Below are positions 1 to 6,642 of a stretch of 12,115 nt of DNA, piece by piece (within the stretch, counting starts at the first letter, position 1; the number at the start of each line of letters is the position of its first letter). The DNA comes from Chloroflexota bacterium (GTDB lineage Bacteria > Chloroflexota > Anaerolineae > Anaerolineales > Anaerolineaceae). Made by a program: the position numbers and the translations under genes. The notes under the pieces were generated by a model. That model ran no database searches. It was not told where the DNA came from and saw only the letters and a list, made by a program, of their open reading frames with translations. Location of the stretch: assembly GCA_029777225.1 (NCBI GenBank), contig JAKOSR010000070.1:1-12115 (forward strand), in the 5' to 3' direction.

Positions 1-541
1 CGACCCCATCCAAAAGGTTTCCATTATCGCGCGCGGGATGGCTGGGGGTTATACCCTTTCCATGCCCAGCGAGGACAGAGTGCTGGATTCACGCCGGAAG
101 ATTTTTGCCACCATGGTAGGTTTGCTTGGCGGCCGGGCGGCTGAAGAGGTCATGTTTAATGACATCACCTCCGGGGCGTCCAATGACCTTGAAAACGTTA
201 CCAAACTTGCCCGCCGGATGGTAACCCGCCTGGGCATGAGCTCTGATCTTGGGCCCATGGTTTACGGCCAGCAGGAAGAACTTATCTTCCTGGGCAGGGA
301 AATTTCAGAGCAGCGGGATTATTCAGAAGCAGTCGCTGAGCGGATTGACCACGAAGTGCAAACCCTGGTCAAGGATGCCTACAAGATGGCCAAGGATATC
401 CTGACCGAGCATAAAGATAAGCTTATTGAGGTTGCTCAAAAATTGCTGGAAGTTGAGACACTCTCCAAGGAGCAATTTGAGGAAATCTTCCCCTCACCTG
501 TCCAGAAAACTTTCGGAATTCCTGAAATAAACCACAACTAA
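1..541 (+). CDS. ftsH: ATP-dependent zinc metalloprotease FtsH, C-terminal part (5' end outside window)
   Basis: Partial gene, open from the left edge with the first whole codon at base 2. FtsH is a membrane-anchored hexameric AAA+ protease that degrades misfolded membrane proteins and short-lived regulators. What remains is the peptidase domain after its HEXXH motif, which lies just outside the window. It begins DPIQKVSIIARG, the conserved strand following the zinc-binding helix, and continues with GGRAAEE and SGASNDLENVTKLARRMV. The Asp of that motif (codon 185-187) matches the third zinc ligand of the M41 family. The C-terminal helical part is charged and ends in a short tail (FGIPEINHN). 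No transmembrane or AAA region is visible because the 5' part is missing. The stop TAA (539-541) overlaps the miaA stop on the other strand, so no terminator fits between them. Identification is secure; the full length is unknown. Confidence 0.96.
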   Translation, partial: DPIQKVSIIARGMAGGYTLSMPSEDRVLDSRRKIFATMVGLLGGRAAEEVMFNDITSGASNDLENVTKLARRMVTRLGMSSDLGPMVYGQQEELIFLGREISEQRDYSEAVAERIDHEVQTLVKDAYKMAKDILTEHKDKLIEVAQKLLEVETLSKEQFEEIFPSPVQKTFGIPEINHN

Positions 542-1473
542 GCTTGCAACCAACTTTGTACCAGGTCCAGCATGTTTACCAACATCGCTGGATCTGTTGC
601 ATTAAACCAGTGAATTGAGGGATCCATGGGTTTGAACCAGTTAGCCTGCCGGCGAACGTAGACGCGCGTGTTGTGCTTTATCCGCCGTACGGCTTCTTCC
701 AGGTCGAACTGCCCGTCCAGGTAATCGCTGATTTCCGTGTAACCAATCGCGCCTAACGTCTTCATGGATTCTTCCAGGCCCAGTTGTTTCAGGTGGCTGA
801 CTTCCTCCACCAGGCCATCGTTGAGCATCTGGTCAATTCGTTGGTCGATACGTTGGTAGAGCAGCTCTCGTGGCCAACGGATACCCAATGTCAGCGTGTC
901 GTACTCCGACTCTGCCTGGGTCCTTAGCTCCGAAAACCGCCGTCCGGTTAGGAAGATAACCTCCAGCGCCCGGATGGTGCGGCGTTTGTTTCTCCAGTCA
1001 ATTTTGGAGGCGGCCTCCGCGTCCAGCAATCCCAGCTTTTGGTGCAGGGTCTCAAAACCAATTTCGTCACCCCATGCGTAAAGCCCGTCCCGTAATTCGT
1101 CCACGGGGTGTTGTTCTGGCACGGACCAGTTTTGCACGATTGAACGCACATACTGGCCGGTACCGCCCGCCATGATTGGCAGGTGCCCAGCCGTGTTGAT
1201 GACACGGATGAGTCGGTCGGCCTCCTTGAGGTACAAACCCAGGTTCCAGGGCCGGTCAAGCGTGGTCACATTCACCAGGTGATGAGGGGCTTCAGCAAGC
1301 TCAGCCTCTGAAGGCTTGGCCGTACCAATGGTCAGTTCCTGGTAGAGGTACCGTGAATCGGCAGATATGATTTCACCATCAAGCTTTTTAGCCAACTCAA
1401 TAGCGGTACGGGTTTTACCCGACCCGGTCGGCCCCACCAGGATAAGCAGCCTGGGTTTTTGCGTGTCCCTCAC
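538..1473 (-). CDS. miaA: tRNA dimethylallyltransferase MiaA
   Basis: Transfers a dimethylallyl group to N6 of adenosine 37 in tRNAs reading UNN codons, a cytosolic tRNA-modification step. The 311 residues match the family's usual length of about 300-320. Visible motifs are the P-loop GPTGSGKT (residues 14-21), ADSRYLY with the probable general-base Asp39, IGTAKP (49-54), GGTGQY (103-108), KRRTIRALEV (163-172), IGYTEI (243-248) and the C-terminal NTRVYVRRQANWF segment (268-280), where many relatives have RQLTWF. The start is GTG at 1473. It overlaps the TGA stop of yraN as GTGA, which indicates translational coupling and one transcript. The TAG stop overlaps the stop of the convergent ftsH by four bases. 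No promoter of its own is visible. Very confident. Confidence 0.96.
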   Translation of the reverse strand: MRDTQKPRLLILVGPTGSGKTRTAIELAKKLDGEIISADSRYLYQELTIGTAKPSEAELAEAPHHLVNVTTLDRPWNLGLYLKEADRLIRVINTAGHLPIMAGGTGQYVRSIVQNWSVPEQHPVDELRDGLYAWGDEIGFETLHQKLGLLDAEAASKIDWRNKRRTIRALEVIFLTGRRFSELRTQAESEYDTLTLGIRWPRELLYQRIDQRIDQMLNDGLVEEVSHLKQLGLEESMKTLGAIGYTEISDYLDGQFDLEEAVRRIKHNTRVYVRRQANWFKPMDPSIHWFNATDPAMLVNMLDLVQSWLQA

Positions 1474-1847
1474 GATAGCGCTTCTCCAAGGTTTTCATAG
1501 AAAAGAAAAGTCGGAGCCTGGCCAGGTGCGCTTGTCTCTACGACCAAAAGGTCAATACTCCATCGCGTTGGAACGTCAGGATGTTCATCAAAATATCCGT
1601 AAACCGCTCTTTCTAACGCGGCCAGCTTGGCAGGCGTGAAGGCATATTCAGCCAAACCATACGCCTGGTTCCCACGGGTTTTTATCTCCACGAAAGAGAG
1701 GATACCGTCTTTTTCGGCGATGATGTCCACTTCACTGTGTCCGAAGCGGTAGTTGCAATCGAGGATCACATAGCCCTTTGAGGCAAGGTAAGTGGCAGCC
1801 TGCTCTTCCCCCCATTTTCCAAAAGCTTTCCGATAACCTGTTCCCAT
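1470..1847 (-). CDS. yraN: YraN family (UPF0102) endonuclease-like protein
   Basis: Small cytosolic protein of the UPF0102/YraN family, which has a restriction-endonuclease-like fold; its cellular role is not well established. From ATG 1847 the protein has 125 residues, close to the family norm of about 120. Visible are the N-terminal GxxGEEQAAxYL pattern (G10, G13, E14), GHSEVDIIAEKDG with E39 and D41, and FVEIKTR with E54 and K56, together forming the PD-(D/E)xK-like core. An in-frame ATG at 1910 would add 21 residues that look unlike the family. The 1847 start has a GGTGA ribosome-binding site six bases upstream and a TATACT box just before it, so I prefer it. The TGA stop overlaps the GTG start of miaA. 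Family assignment is firm; function remains open. Confidence 0.9.
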   Translation of the reverse strand: MGTGYRKAFGKWGEEQAATYLASKGYVILDCNYRFGHSEVDIIAEKDGILSFVEIKTRGNQAYGLAEYAFTPAKLAALERAVYGYFDEHPDVPTRWSIDLLVVETSAPGQAPTFLFYENLGEALS

Positions 1848-1862
1848 GCTGTCACCACAGTT

Positions 1863-1868
1863 AGTATA
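1863..1868 (-). promoter_or_regulatory. Candidate -10 box of the yraN-miaA operon
   Basis: On the minus strand TATACT matches five of six bases of the sigma-70 -10 consensus and lies 15 bases before the preferred yraN ATG. No good -35 element is seen at 16-18 bases. If used, transcription would start near 1855, giving an almost leaderless mRNA and excluding the longer ATG at 1910. Weak call based on position and one hexamer. Confidence 0.3.
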
Positions 1869-1960
1869 TCGCAAACGGTTCTTTCCCCATAAGAATACCT
1901 GACAGAACACGAATTAGCTGGATTGCCCTTTCAATTTAACGCGAAATGACGAGATTAAGA

Positions 1961-1987
1961 TAAAATTAACTAATTTACATTGAGGTG
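1961..1987 (+). promoter_or_regulatory. Candidate -10 box and ribosome-binding site of the cinA-malQ operon
   Basis: The divergent space between yraN and the cinA-like gene is AT-rich towards cinA. TAAAAT (1961-1966) is a reasonable -10 hexamer, but the nearest -35-like hexamer, TTTAAC (1935-1940), is 20 bases away, which is too far for a good promoter. GAGGTG (1982-1987) is a good Shine-Dalgarno sequence five bases before ATG 1993. The ribosome site is convincing; the promoter element is tentative. Confidence 0.35.
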
Positions 1988-1992
1988 AATTC

Positions 1993-3156
1993 ATGGCAGT
2001 TGCGGAAATAATTACGATTGGTACCGAGTTGCTTTTAGGGGAAATTCAAGATACCAACTCCAGGTTTATTGCGCGGGTCTTGCGGGATATTGGGGTTGAC
2101 CTTTACAGGCTTTCCACGGTTGGGGACAACGTGCATCGCATCACCAACACCATGCGTGAAGCAATCATGCGTGCTGATGTGGTCATCTCAACTGGCGGGC
2201 TTGGTCCCACCGTGGACGATCCCACGCGCCAAGCGGTGGCGGATGTCTTCAACGTACCGCTGGTTTATCACCCTGAGTTGTGGGACCAAATCCTTGAGCG
2301 ATTTGAGCGATACAACCGCGCGCCAACTGATAACAACAAACGCCAGGCGTACCTCCCTGCCAATGCCATCGCCATTACCAACGAAGTTGGCACCGCCCCG
2401 GCCTTCGCTTATGAACTTGGCACCAAGACCATCATTTCCCTTCCCGGCGTACCCCGCGAGATGGAATACCTGATGAACAATTTCGTCCGCGATTACTTGA
2501 AAAAACGCTACGACCTCCACGAAGAAATCATCCTACCCTGGGTCATCCATACCATCTCCAAAGGTGAATCAAGCATTGATGAACTCATCGGCGAGTTGGA
2601 GACCCTCAGCAACCCGACCGTAGGTTTGCTGGCACACCCAGGCCAAACGGATGTGCGGGTGACGGCCAAAGCCTCCTCAGCTACTGAGGCCGAGGCCATG
2701 ATGGCCCCGGTGCTGGCGACCATCCGTGAAAAGCTGGGACCCTACATCTACGGCGAAAATGAAACCACCCTGGAACAGGCGGTTGGGCAGCGTCTCGCTG
2801 AGCTCAACGTAAAAACCGCCATTATTGAAAGCGGAACACACGGTGAAATTCGGGCCCGGCTAGGAAATCACATTCCAGAACTCATTTCTGGAGAGACTAT
2901 TGAGGTTAACCTTTCAAACGAAACCATGAAAAGCCTGATGTACGAATGCCAGGACCAAAAGCAATCCGACATGGTGCTGGGTGTCCGTCTCACTTCAGAT
3001 GGGGACAGGCAGGAAGTGCTGGAAGCCTTGCTTTACAAGGGCGAATTTGTTGAAAAACGAAGATTCTATGGTGGTCCCCCTGGCGATGGCCAGGTGTGGG
3101 CTGTCAACTCGGCGATGGACCTCATCCGTCGAACCCTGCAAAACAACCCGCGCTAA
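1993..3156 (+). CDS. CinA-like protein: COG1058 nucleotide pyrophosphatase domain plus degenerate PncC-like domain
   Basis: Two-domain protein of 387 residues. The N-terminal part (about 1-255) is a clear COG1058/MoCF-like domain: IITIGTELLLGEIQDTNS at the start, ISTGGLGPTVDD (65-76), NEVGTAPAF (130-138), LPGVPREMEYL (150-160) and the ENETTLEQAV hinge (255-264). In characterised CinA proteins this domain hydrolyses ADP-ribose-type pyrophosphates. The C-terminal part (about 270-387) sits where the NMN deamidase PncC normally is, but the catalytic ESCTGG motif is replaced by ESGTHG (279-284) and the TGIAGP motif is not recognisable. Ser280 is kept, yet deamidase activity looks doubtful. For that reason I do not assign the cinA or pncC symbol fully. 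ATG follows GAGGTG by five bases. The stop is doubled (TAATAA), and the next gene starts 12 bases on, so this is probably the first gene of a four-gene operon. Confidence 0.85.
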   Translation: MAVAEIITIGTELLLGEIQDTNSRFIARVLRDIGVDLYRLSTVGDNVHRITNTMREAIMRADVVISTGGLGPTVDDPTRQAVADVFNVPLVYHPELWDQILERFERYNRAPTDNNKRQAYLPANAIAITNEVGTAPAFAYELGTKTIISLPGVPREMEYLMNNFVRDYLKKRYDLHEEIILPWVIHTISKGESSIDELIGELETLSNPTVGLLAHPGQTDVRVTAKASSATEAEAMMAPVLATIREKLGPYIYGENETTLEQAVGQRLAELNVKTAIIESGTHGEIRARLGNHIPELISGETIEVNLSNETMKSLMYECQDQKQSDMVLGVRLTSDGDRQEVLEALLYKGEFVEKRRFYGGPPGDGQVWAVNSAMDLIRRTLQNNPR

Positions 3157-3168
3157 TAAAGGAGAAAA

Positions 3169-5160
3169 ATGGAAAAGGCAGACACGATTCTCACCAACGC
3201 CATCGTCCTCACCATGGATGGTAGCTACCATATCTACAATCCCGGTGCTTTGGCCATCAGGGATGCCAACATCCTCGCGGTGGGCTTGCAGGATGACATC
3301 GAAAAGGCCTACACCACCGATGAAATCCTGGATTGTGGTGGCAAAGTTCTCATGCCTGGACTGATTAATACCCATACGCATGTACCCATGACACTGCTCA
3401 GGGGGCTGGCGGACGACCTGCGCCTGGATGTGTGGTTGATGGGCTACATGATGCCGGTTGAACGGCAATTTGTCACGCCCGAATTCGTAAAACTTGGAAC
3501 CAAAATCGCCTGCGCCGAATTCATCCGTACGGGTGTCACTTGCTTCAATGACATGTATTACTTTGAGGATGCTGTCGCGGAAGCCACTGCTGAGGTTGGC
3601 TTGCGCGCCCTGGTTACCCAAACCGTGATGAAATTCCCCGCGCCGGACGCTTCCTCGTACGAGGTTTCACTAGCCCTCTGCGAGGACCTTATCAAGAAAT
3701 GGAAAAATCATCCGCTCATTGTTCCTGGGCTTGCCCCTCACGCGGTCTATACCACCACCCCTGAGATTCTCAGTTCGATTGCCAGGATGGCCCAGGAATA
3801 CGACGTGCCAGTGCATTTCCATGTGGCCGAAACCGAATCAGAGGTCTCCAACCTGCGCATGGAACAGGGTATTCCTGTCATTCCCTACGTGCGTCGTTTT
3901 GGCCTGCTGGATACCAAGATGATTGCCGCCCATTGCGTTTGGGTTGACGAAGGCGAAGTGCGCTCCATGCAACATGCCAACGTGGGTATCGCCCATAATC
4001 CCTCCTCAAACCTCAAGCTCGCCTCTGGGATCGCTCCCATCAAGCGCATGTTGGATCTTAACTGCAACGTGGGCATTGGAACGGATGGGCCCGCCTCCAA
4101 CAATGATCTGGACATGATTGAGGAAATGCGCCTTGCCAGCATGATTGCCAAGGTCTCAACCAGCGACCCCACCGCCCTCCCAGCCCGCCAGGTACTGGCG
4201 ATGGCGACCTCCATGGGAGCTAAAGCCATCCACATGGGTGACAAAATTGGCTCACTTGTGCCAGGGAAACGAGCCGATTTAATCCTGATGGACCTTTCCC
4301 CCATTCACAACCAGCCACACTTCCGCCGCGACCCGAATGGCATTTATGCCCAAATCATTTACGCGGCCAAGGCCACCGACGTGACCGACGTCATGGTCAA
4401 CGGCCAATGGCTGATGACCAATCGTGTTCTAACCACCATCGATGAAGCCCAACTGATTGCCACAGCCAGCGAAATGGCGCACCAAATTGATGAATTTTTA
4501 AAGAACCGCGAAGAATCGGTGCTCTCCAAGCTCGTGGCCATCGGCGGGGCTTCCGAGGAAGAAAGCTTTGAAGTGCAGGCTAAGGTTTCCGTTGCGGATT
4601 TGGAGCCTGTAATTGCCGCGCTCGCCAGGCCGGATGTGGAAATTGTCCGCTTGCGCCACTACCATGAATACGACACCTACTTCAGCTTCAAGGATCCCGG
4701 CCAGGGCCGCCTGCGCTATCGCGAAGATGAATTCCTGGGTGTGGATGGGCGCGTGGAAAGCGTTCGTTCCCGCCTGACCCTGATTGGAGAAACCAACAGC
4801 GAACGCAGCGGGAATGCCAGCGAGATTTTCCTCTCTCGGAGCCGCTACCTCGCTCCGGCAGTGCACAGCCTGCGTTTCTATAATGAGTATTTCAAGCCAG
4901 AACGGTCACTTGAGATTGAAAAGAACCGCCTACGTTATCTTATTCGCTTCCAGGGAATCGAGTTCTTTGTCAACCTGGATACCATCCAAAAGCCTTTCTC
5001 AGGCAAATTTGTGGAAATCAAGAGCCGCACCTGGAGCCGTCAGGACGCGGACAACAAAACGCAACTGATGCAGGATTTGCTCATCTTCCTGGGGCTAGAA
5101 CCATCGGCAATGGTCACGGAAGATTACGTCCATATGGTTGAACATCTACTAGGCTCGTAA
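3169..5160 (+). CDS. Amidohydrolase (MTA/SAH deaminase-like) fused to a C-terminal CYTH domain
   Basis: A 663-residue fusion. Residues 1-445 form a metal-dependent amidohydrolase of the 5-methylthioadenosine/S-adenosylhomocysteine deaminase type (family known to turn such adenosines into inosines). Metal and catalytic residues are visible: HTH (69-71), HFHVAET with H218 and E221, AAHC with H255, and GTDGPASNN with D306. VPGKRADLILMD and the VNGQW tail are also typical. Residues about 463-660 look like a CYTH (triphosphate tunnel) domain: EVQAK (468-472) in place of ExExK, EYDTYF (500-505), GRLRYRE (513-519), EKNRLRY (584-590), NLD (602-604) and FVEIK (614-618). Members of that superfamily hydrolyse or cyclise triphosphates. 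Several signature charges are changed, so the domain may bind rather than catalyse. The usual deaminase is about 430 residues and ends where the extra domain begins, and there is no stop or frame change at the joint. AAAGGAG precedes the ATG; glgA follows after 16 bases. The exact substrate of the deaminase part is uncertain. Confidence 0.88.
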   Translation: MEKADTILTNAIVLTMDGSYHIYNPGALAIRDANILAVGLQDDIEKAYTTDEILDCGGKVLMPGLINTHTHVPMTLLRGLADDLRLDVWLMGYMMPVERQFVTPEFVKLGTKIACAEFIRTGVTCFNDMYYFEDAVAEATAEVGLRALVTQTVMKFPAPDASSYEVSLALCEDLIKKWKNHPLIVPGLAPHAVYTTTPEILSSIARMAQEYDVPVHFHVAETESEVSNLRMEQGIPVIPYVRRFGLLDTKMIAAHCVWVDEGEVRSMQHANVGIAHNPSSNLKLASGIAPIKRMLDLNCNVGIGTDGPASNNDLDMIEEMRLASMIAKVSTSDPTALPARQVLAMATSMGAKAIHMGDKIGSLVPGKRADLILMDLSPIHNQPHFRRDPNGIYAQIIYAAKATDVTDVMVNGQWLMTNRVLTTIDEAQLIATASEMAHQIDEFLKNREESVLSKLVAIGGASEEESFEVQAKVSVADLEPVIAALARPDVEIVRLRHYHEYDTYFSFKDPGQGRLRYREDEFLGVDGRVESVRSRLTLIGETNSERSGNASEIFLSRSRYLAPAVHSLRFYNEYFKPERSLEIEKNRLRYLIRFQGIEFFVNLDTIQKPFSGKFVEIKSRTWSRQDADNKTQLMQDLLIFLGLEPSAMVTEDYVHMVEHLLGS

Positions 5161-5176
5161 ACTGAAAGCAGGTAAT

Positions 5177-6625
5177 ATGGATCGCGCAAAGATGCATGTG
5201 CTTTTTGCCAGCGCTGAAGCTGTCCCCTTCGCGAAGGTCGGAGGGCTGGGGGACGTTGTTGGCGTTCTCCCCCAGGTTATCCAGGATTTGGACCCGGAAA
5301 ATCTCGACGTCCGTTTAATCTTGCCTTTCCATGCCTCGGTAAAGACGCTTAATCCCCCCAGGCAGAAAATTGGCGATTTTGAATTTACGGCAAATACGAA
5401 CATTATCCGTTGTGAACTCTTCGTCAGCCAATTGGGAAAGCTGCCGGTTTACCTGGTTGACAACGACCAGATTAACCATAACTCACCGGTCTACCATGGT
5501 GACTGGGCCCTGGATGGGCTCAAGTACGCAAGTTTCTCGCTGGCCATACTTGAGGCTGCCCGGTACCTGGATTGGCACATCGACCTACTGCATGCCAACG
5601 ACTGGCACACCGCGCTCTCCGTTTACGCGCTGCGTTCCATTTACAAGGATGATCCTTTCTTCGCGGGGACCAAAGCTGTGCTTTCAGTTCACAATTTGCC
5701 ATTTAACGGCTACGGTTCACAATCGGCCATGAGCGCCTTGGGCTTCGAGCCCTCGGAGGATGAAGATCTTCCGGATTGGGCCCGCTTTACGCCGCTACCG
5801 CTTGGAATTTCCTCCGCGGACAAGGTAATAGCGGTCTCTTCAGGTTACGCTAAGGAAATCCTCACCCCAGAATTTGGTTGTGGCATGGATGGCTACTTGC
5901 GCCTGCACCAGGATAAGGTGATGGGTATTATCAATGGGATTGACACCAACTCCTGGGACCCGGCCAACGATACCAGGATTCCACACCCCTATTCAATGAT
6001 GGATCTGGCAGGGAAGACCGAGACCAAGGCTGAGTTCCAACAGCACGCTGGCTTTGTGGTTGACGCGGATATTCCGCTTCTGACCACGGTCAGCCGCATT
6101 GACCGGCAAAAGGGCATCGACCTCATCTTTGAAGGCCTTGCCGGCCTCACCAGTAAACCCTGGTAACTGGCAATCCTTGGCACCGGGGACCCTCTGCTTG
6201 AGCAAAAAGCCAGGGACCTTTCCAGCCAACACCCTGAACGGGCCGTGGCGTTTTTGCGATACGACGACACCCTGGCACGCTTGCTATACGCAAGTGGCGA
6301 TATATTTTTAATGCCATCCCTGTATGAACCGTGCGGGCTCTCCCAAATGATTGCCATGCGCTACGGCAATCTCCCCCTCGCAACCGCCACCGGAGGCCTT
6401 CAGGACACAATCGTGGATTACCCGGCGGACGCGGAAAACGCAACGGGATTCCTGTTTACTGACAAAAGCGTGGATGGATTTGTCAGCCGGCTGGATGACG
6501 TATTGACTGTCTTCCAGGATAAACCAACCTGGCTAGCCATCCAGCAAAACGCGATGAAATCCGATTTTTCATGGCCCATTTCGGCGGCCAAGTACCTGGC
6601 CGTTTACCGGTTACTCGTTGCATAA
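5177..6625 (+). pseudogene. glgA: Glycogen synthase (ADP-glucose type) interrupted by one in-frame TAA
   Basis: Read through, the frame is 482 codons before the final TAA, the normal length of bacterial GlgA (E. coli about 477), which adds glucose from ADP-glucose to alpha-1,4-glucan. GT5 motifs are complete: KVGGLGDV (20-27), HANDWHT (139-145), HNLPFNG (172-178), NGID (253-256), SRIDRQKG (306-313, with R307 and K312) and EPCGL (384-388). Codon 330 (6164-6166) is TAA, in ..KPW-stop-LAILGTGDP.., where relatives have Gln in a W/G-Q-L-x-L-L-G-x-G-D pattern. A CAA-to-TAA change would explain it. The frame is unchanged on either side. The N-terminal product (5177-6163, 329 residues) lacks the second half of the C-terminal Rossmann domain and the EPCGL loop, so it should be inactive. 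A GTG at 6245 could start only a 126-residue remnant. Possible explanations are a recent nonsense mutation, a sequencing or assembly error, or low-level readthrough. The gene is in operon with malQ, 17 bases downstream. Confidence 0.9.
6164..6166 (+). other. Premature TAA stop codon inside glgA
   Basis: The codon is in the same frame as both the upstream GlgA N-terminal part and the downstream LAILGTGDP segment, so this is a substitution and not a frameshift. The base after the stop is C, which in enteric bacteria is a weak termination context. That is compatible with some readthrough but is no evidence for it. Other genes here (ftsH, ruvX, mltG, the ferredoxin) end in TAA, so TAA is not reassigned. 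Confidence 0.92.
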
Positions 6626-6642
6626 ATAACAAGAGGTTTTAT

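Noticed and set aside
2874..2892. Perfect inverted repeat TCCAGAA-ctcat-TTCTGGA, considered as a terminator
   Set aside because: It is inside the CinA-like coding region and no T-run follows. The seven-base stem may be chance.
2995..3621. Long open frame (208 codons) on the minus strand
   Set aside because: It lies across the 3' end of the CinA-like gene and the 5' part of the amidohydrolase, both clearly coding on the plus strand, and its translation has no recognisable domain or ribosome site.
4381..4401. Short tandem repeat around accgacgtgaccgacgtc in the amidohydrolase gene
   Set aside because: It encodes TDVTDV within a normal conserved segment of the family, only two copies, no sign of a repeat array.
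6164..6166. Stop-codon recoding (selenocysteine or pyrrolysine) in glgA
   Set aside because: Those use TGA and TAG; this codon is TAA, GlgA needs neither residue, and TAA ends several genes here normally.
6571..6642. Upstream extension of malQ by 24 codons
   Set aside because: It would overlap the end of glgA and adds residues unlike GH77 N-termini; the ATG at 6643 has a good ribosome site.
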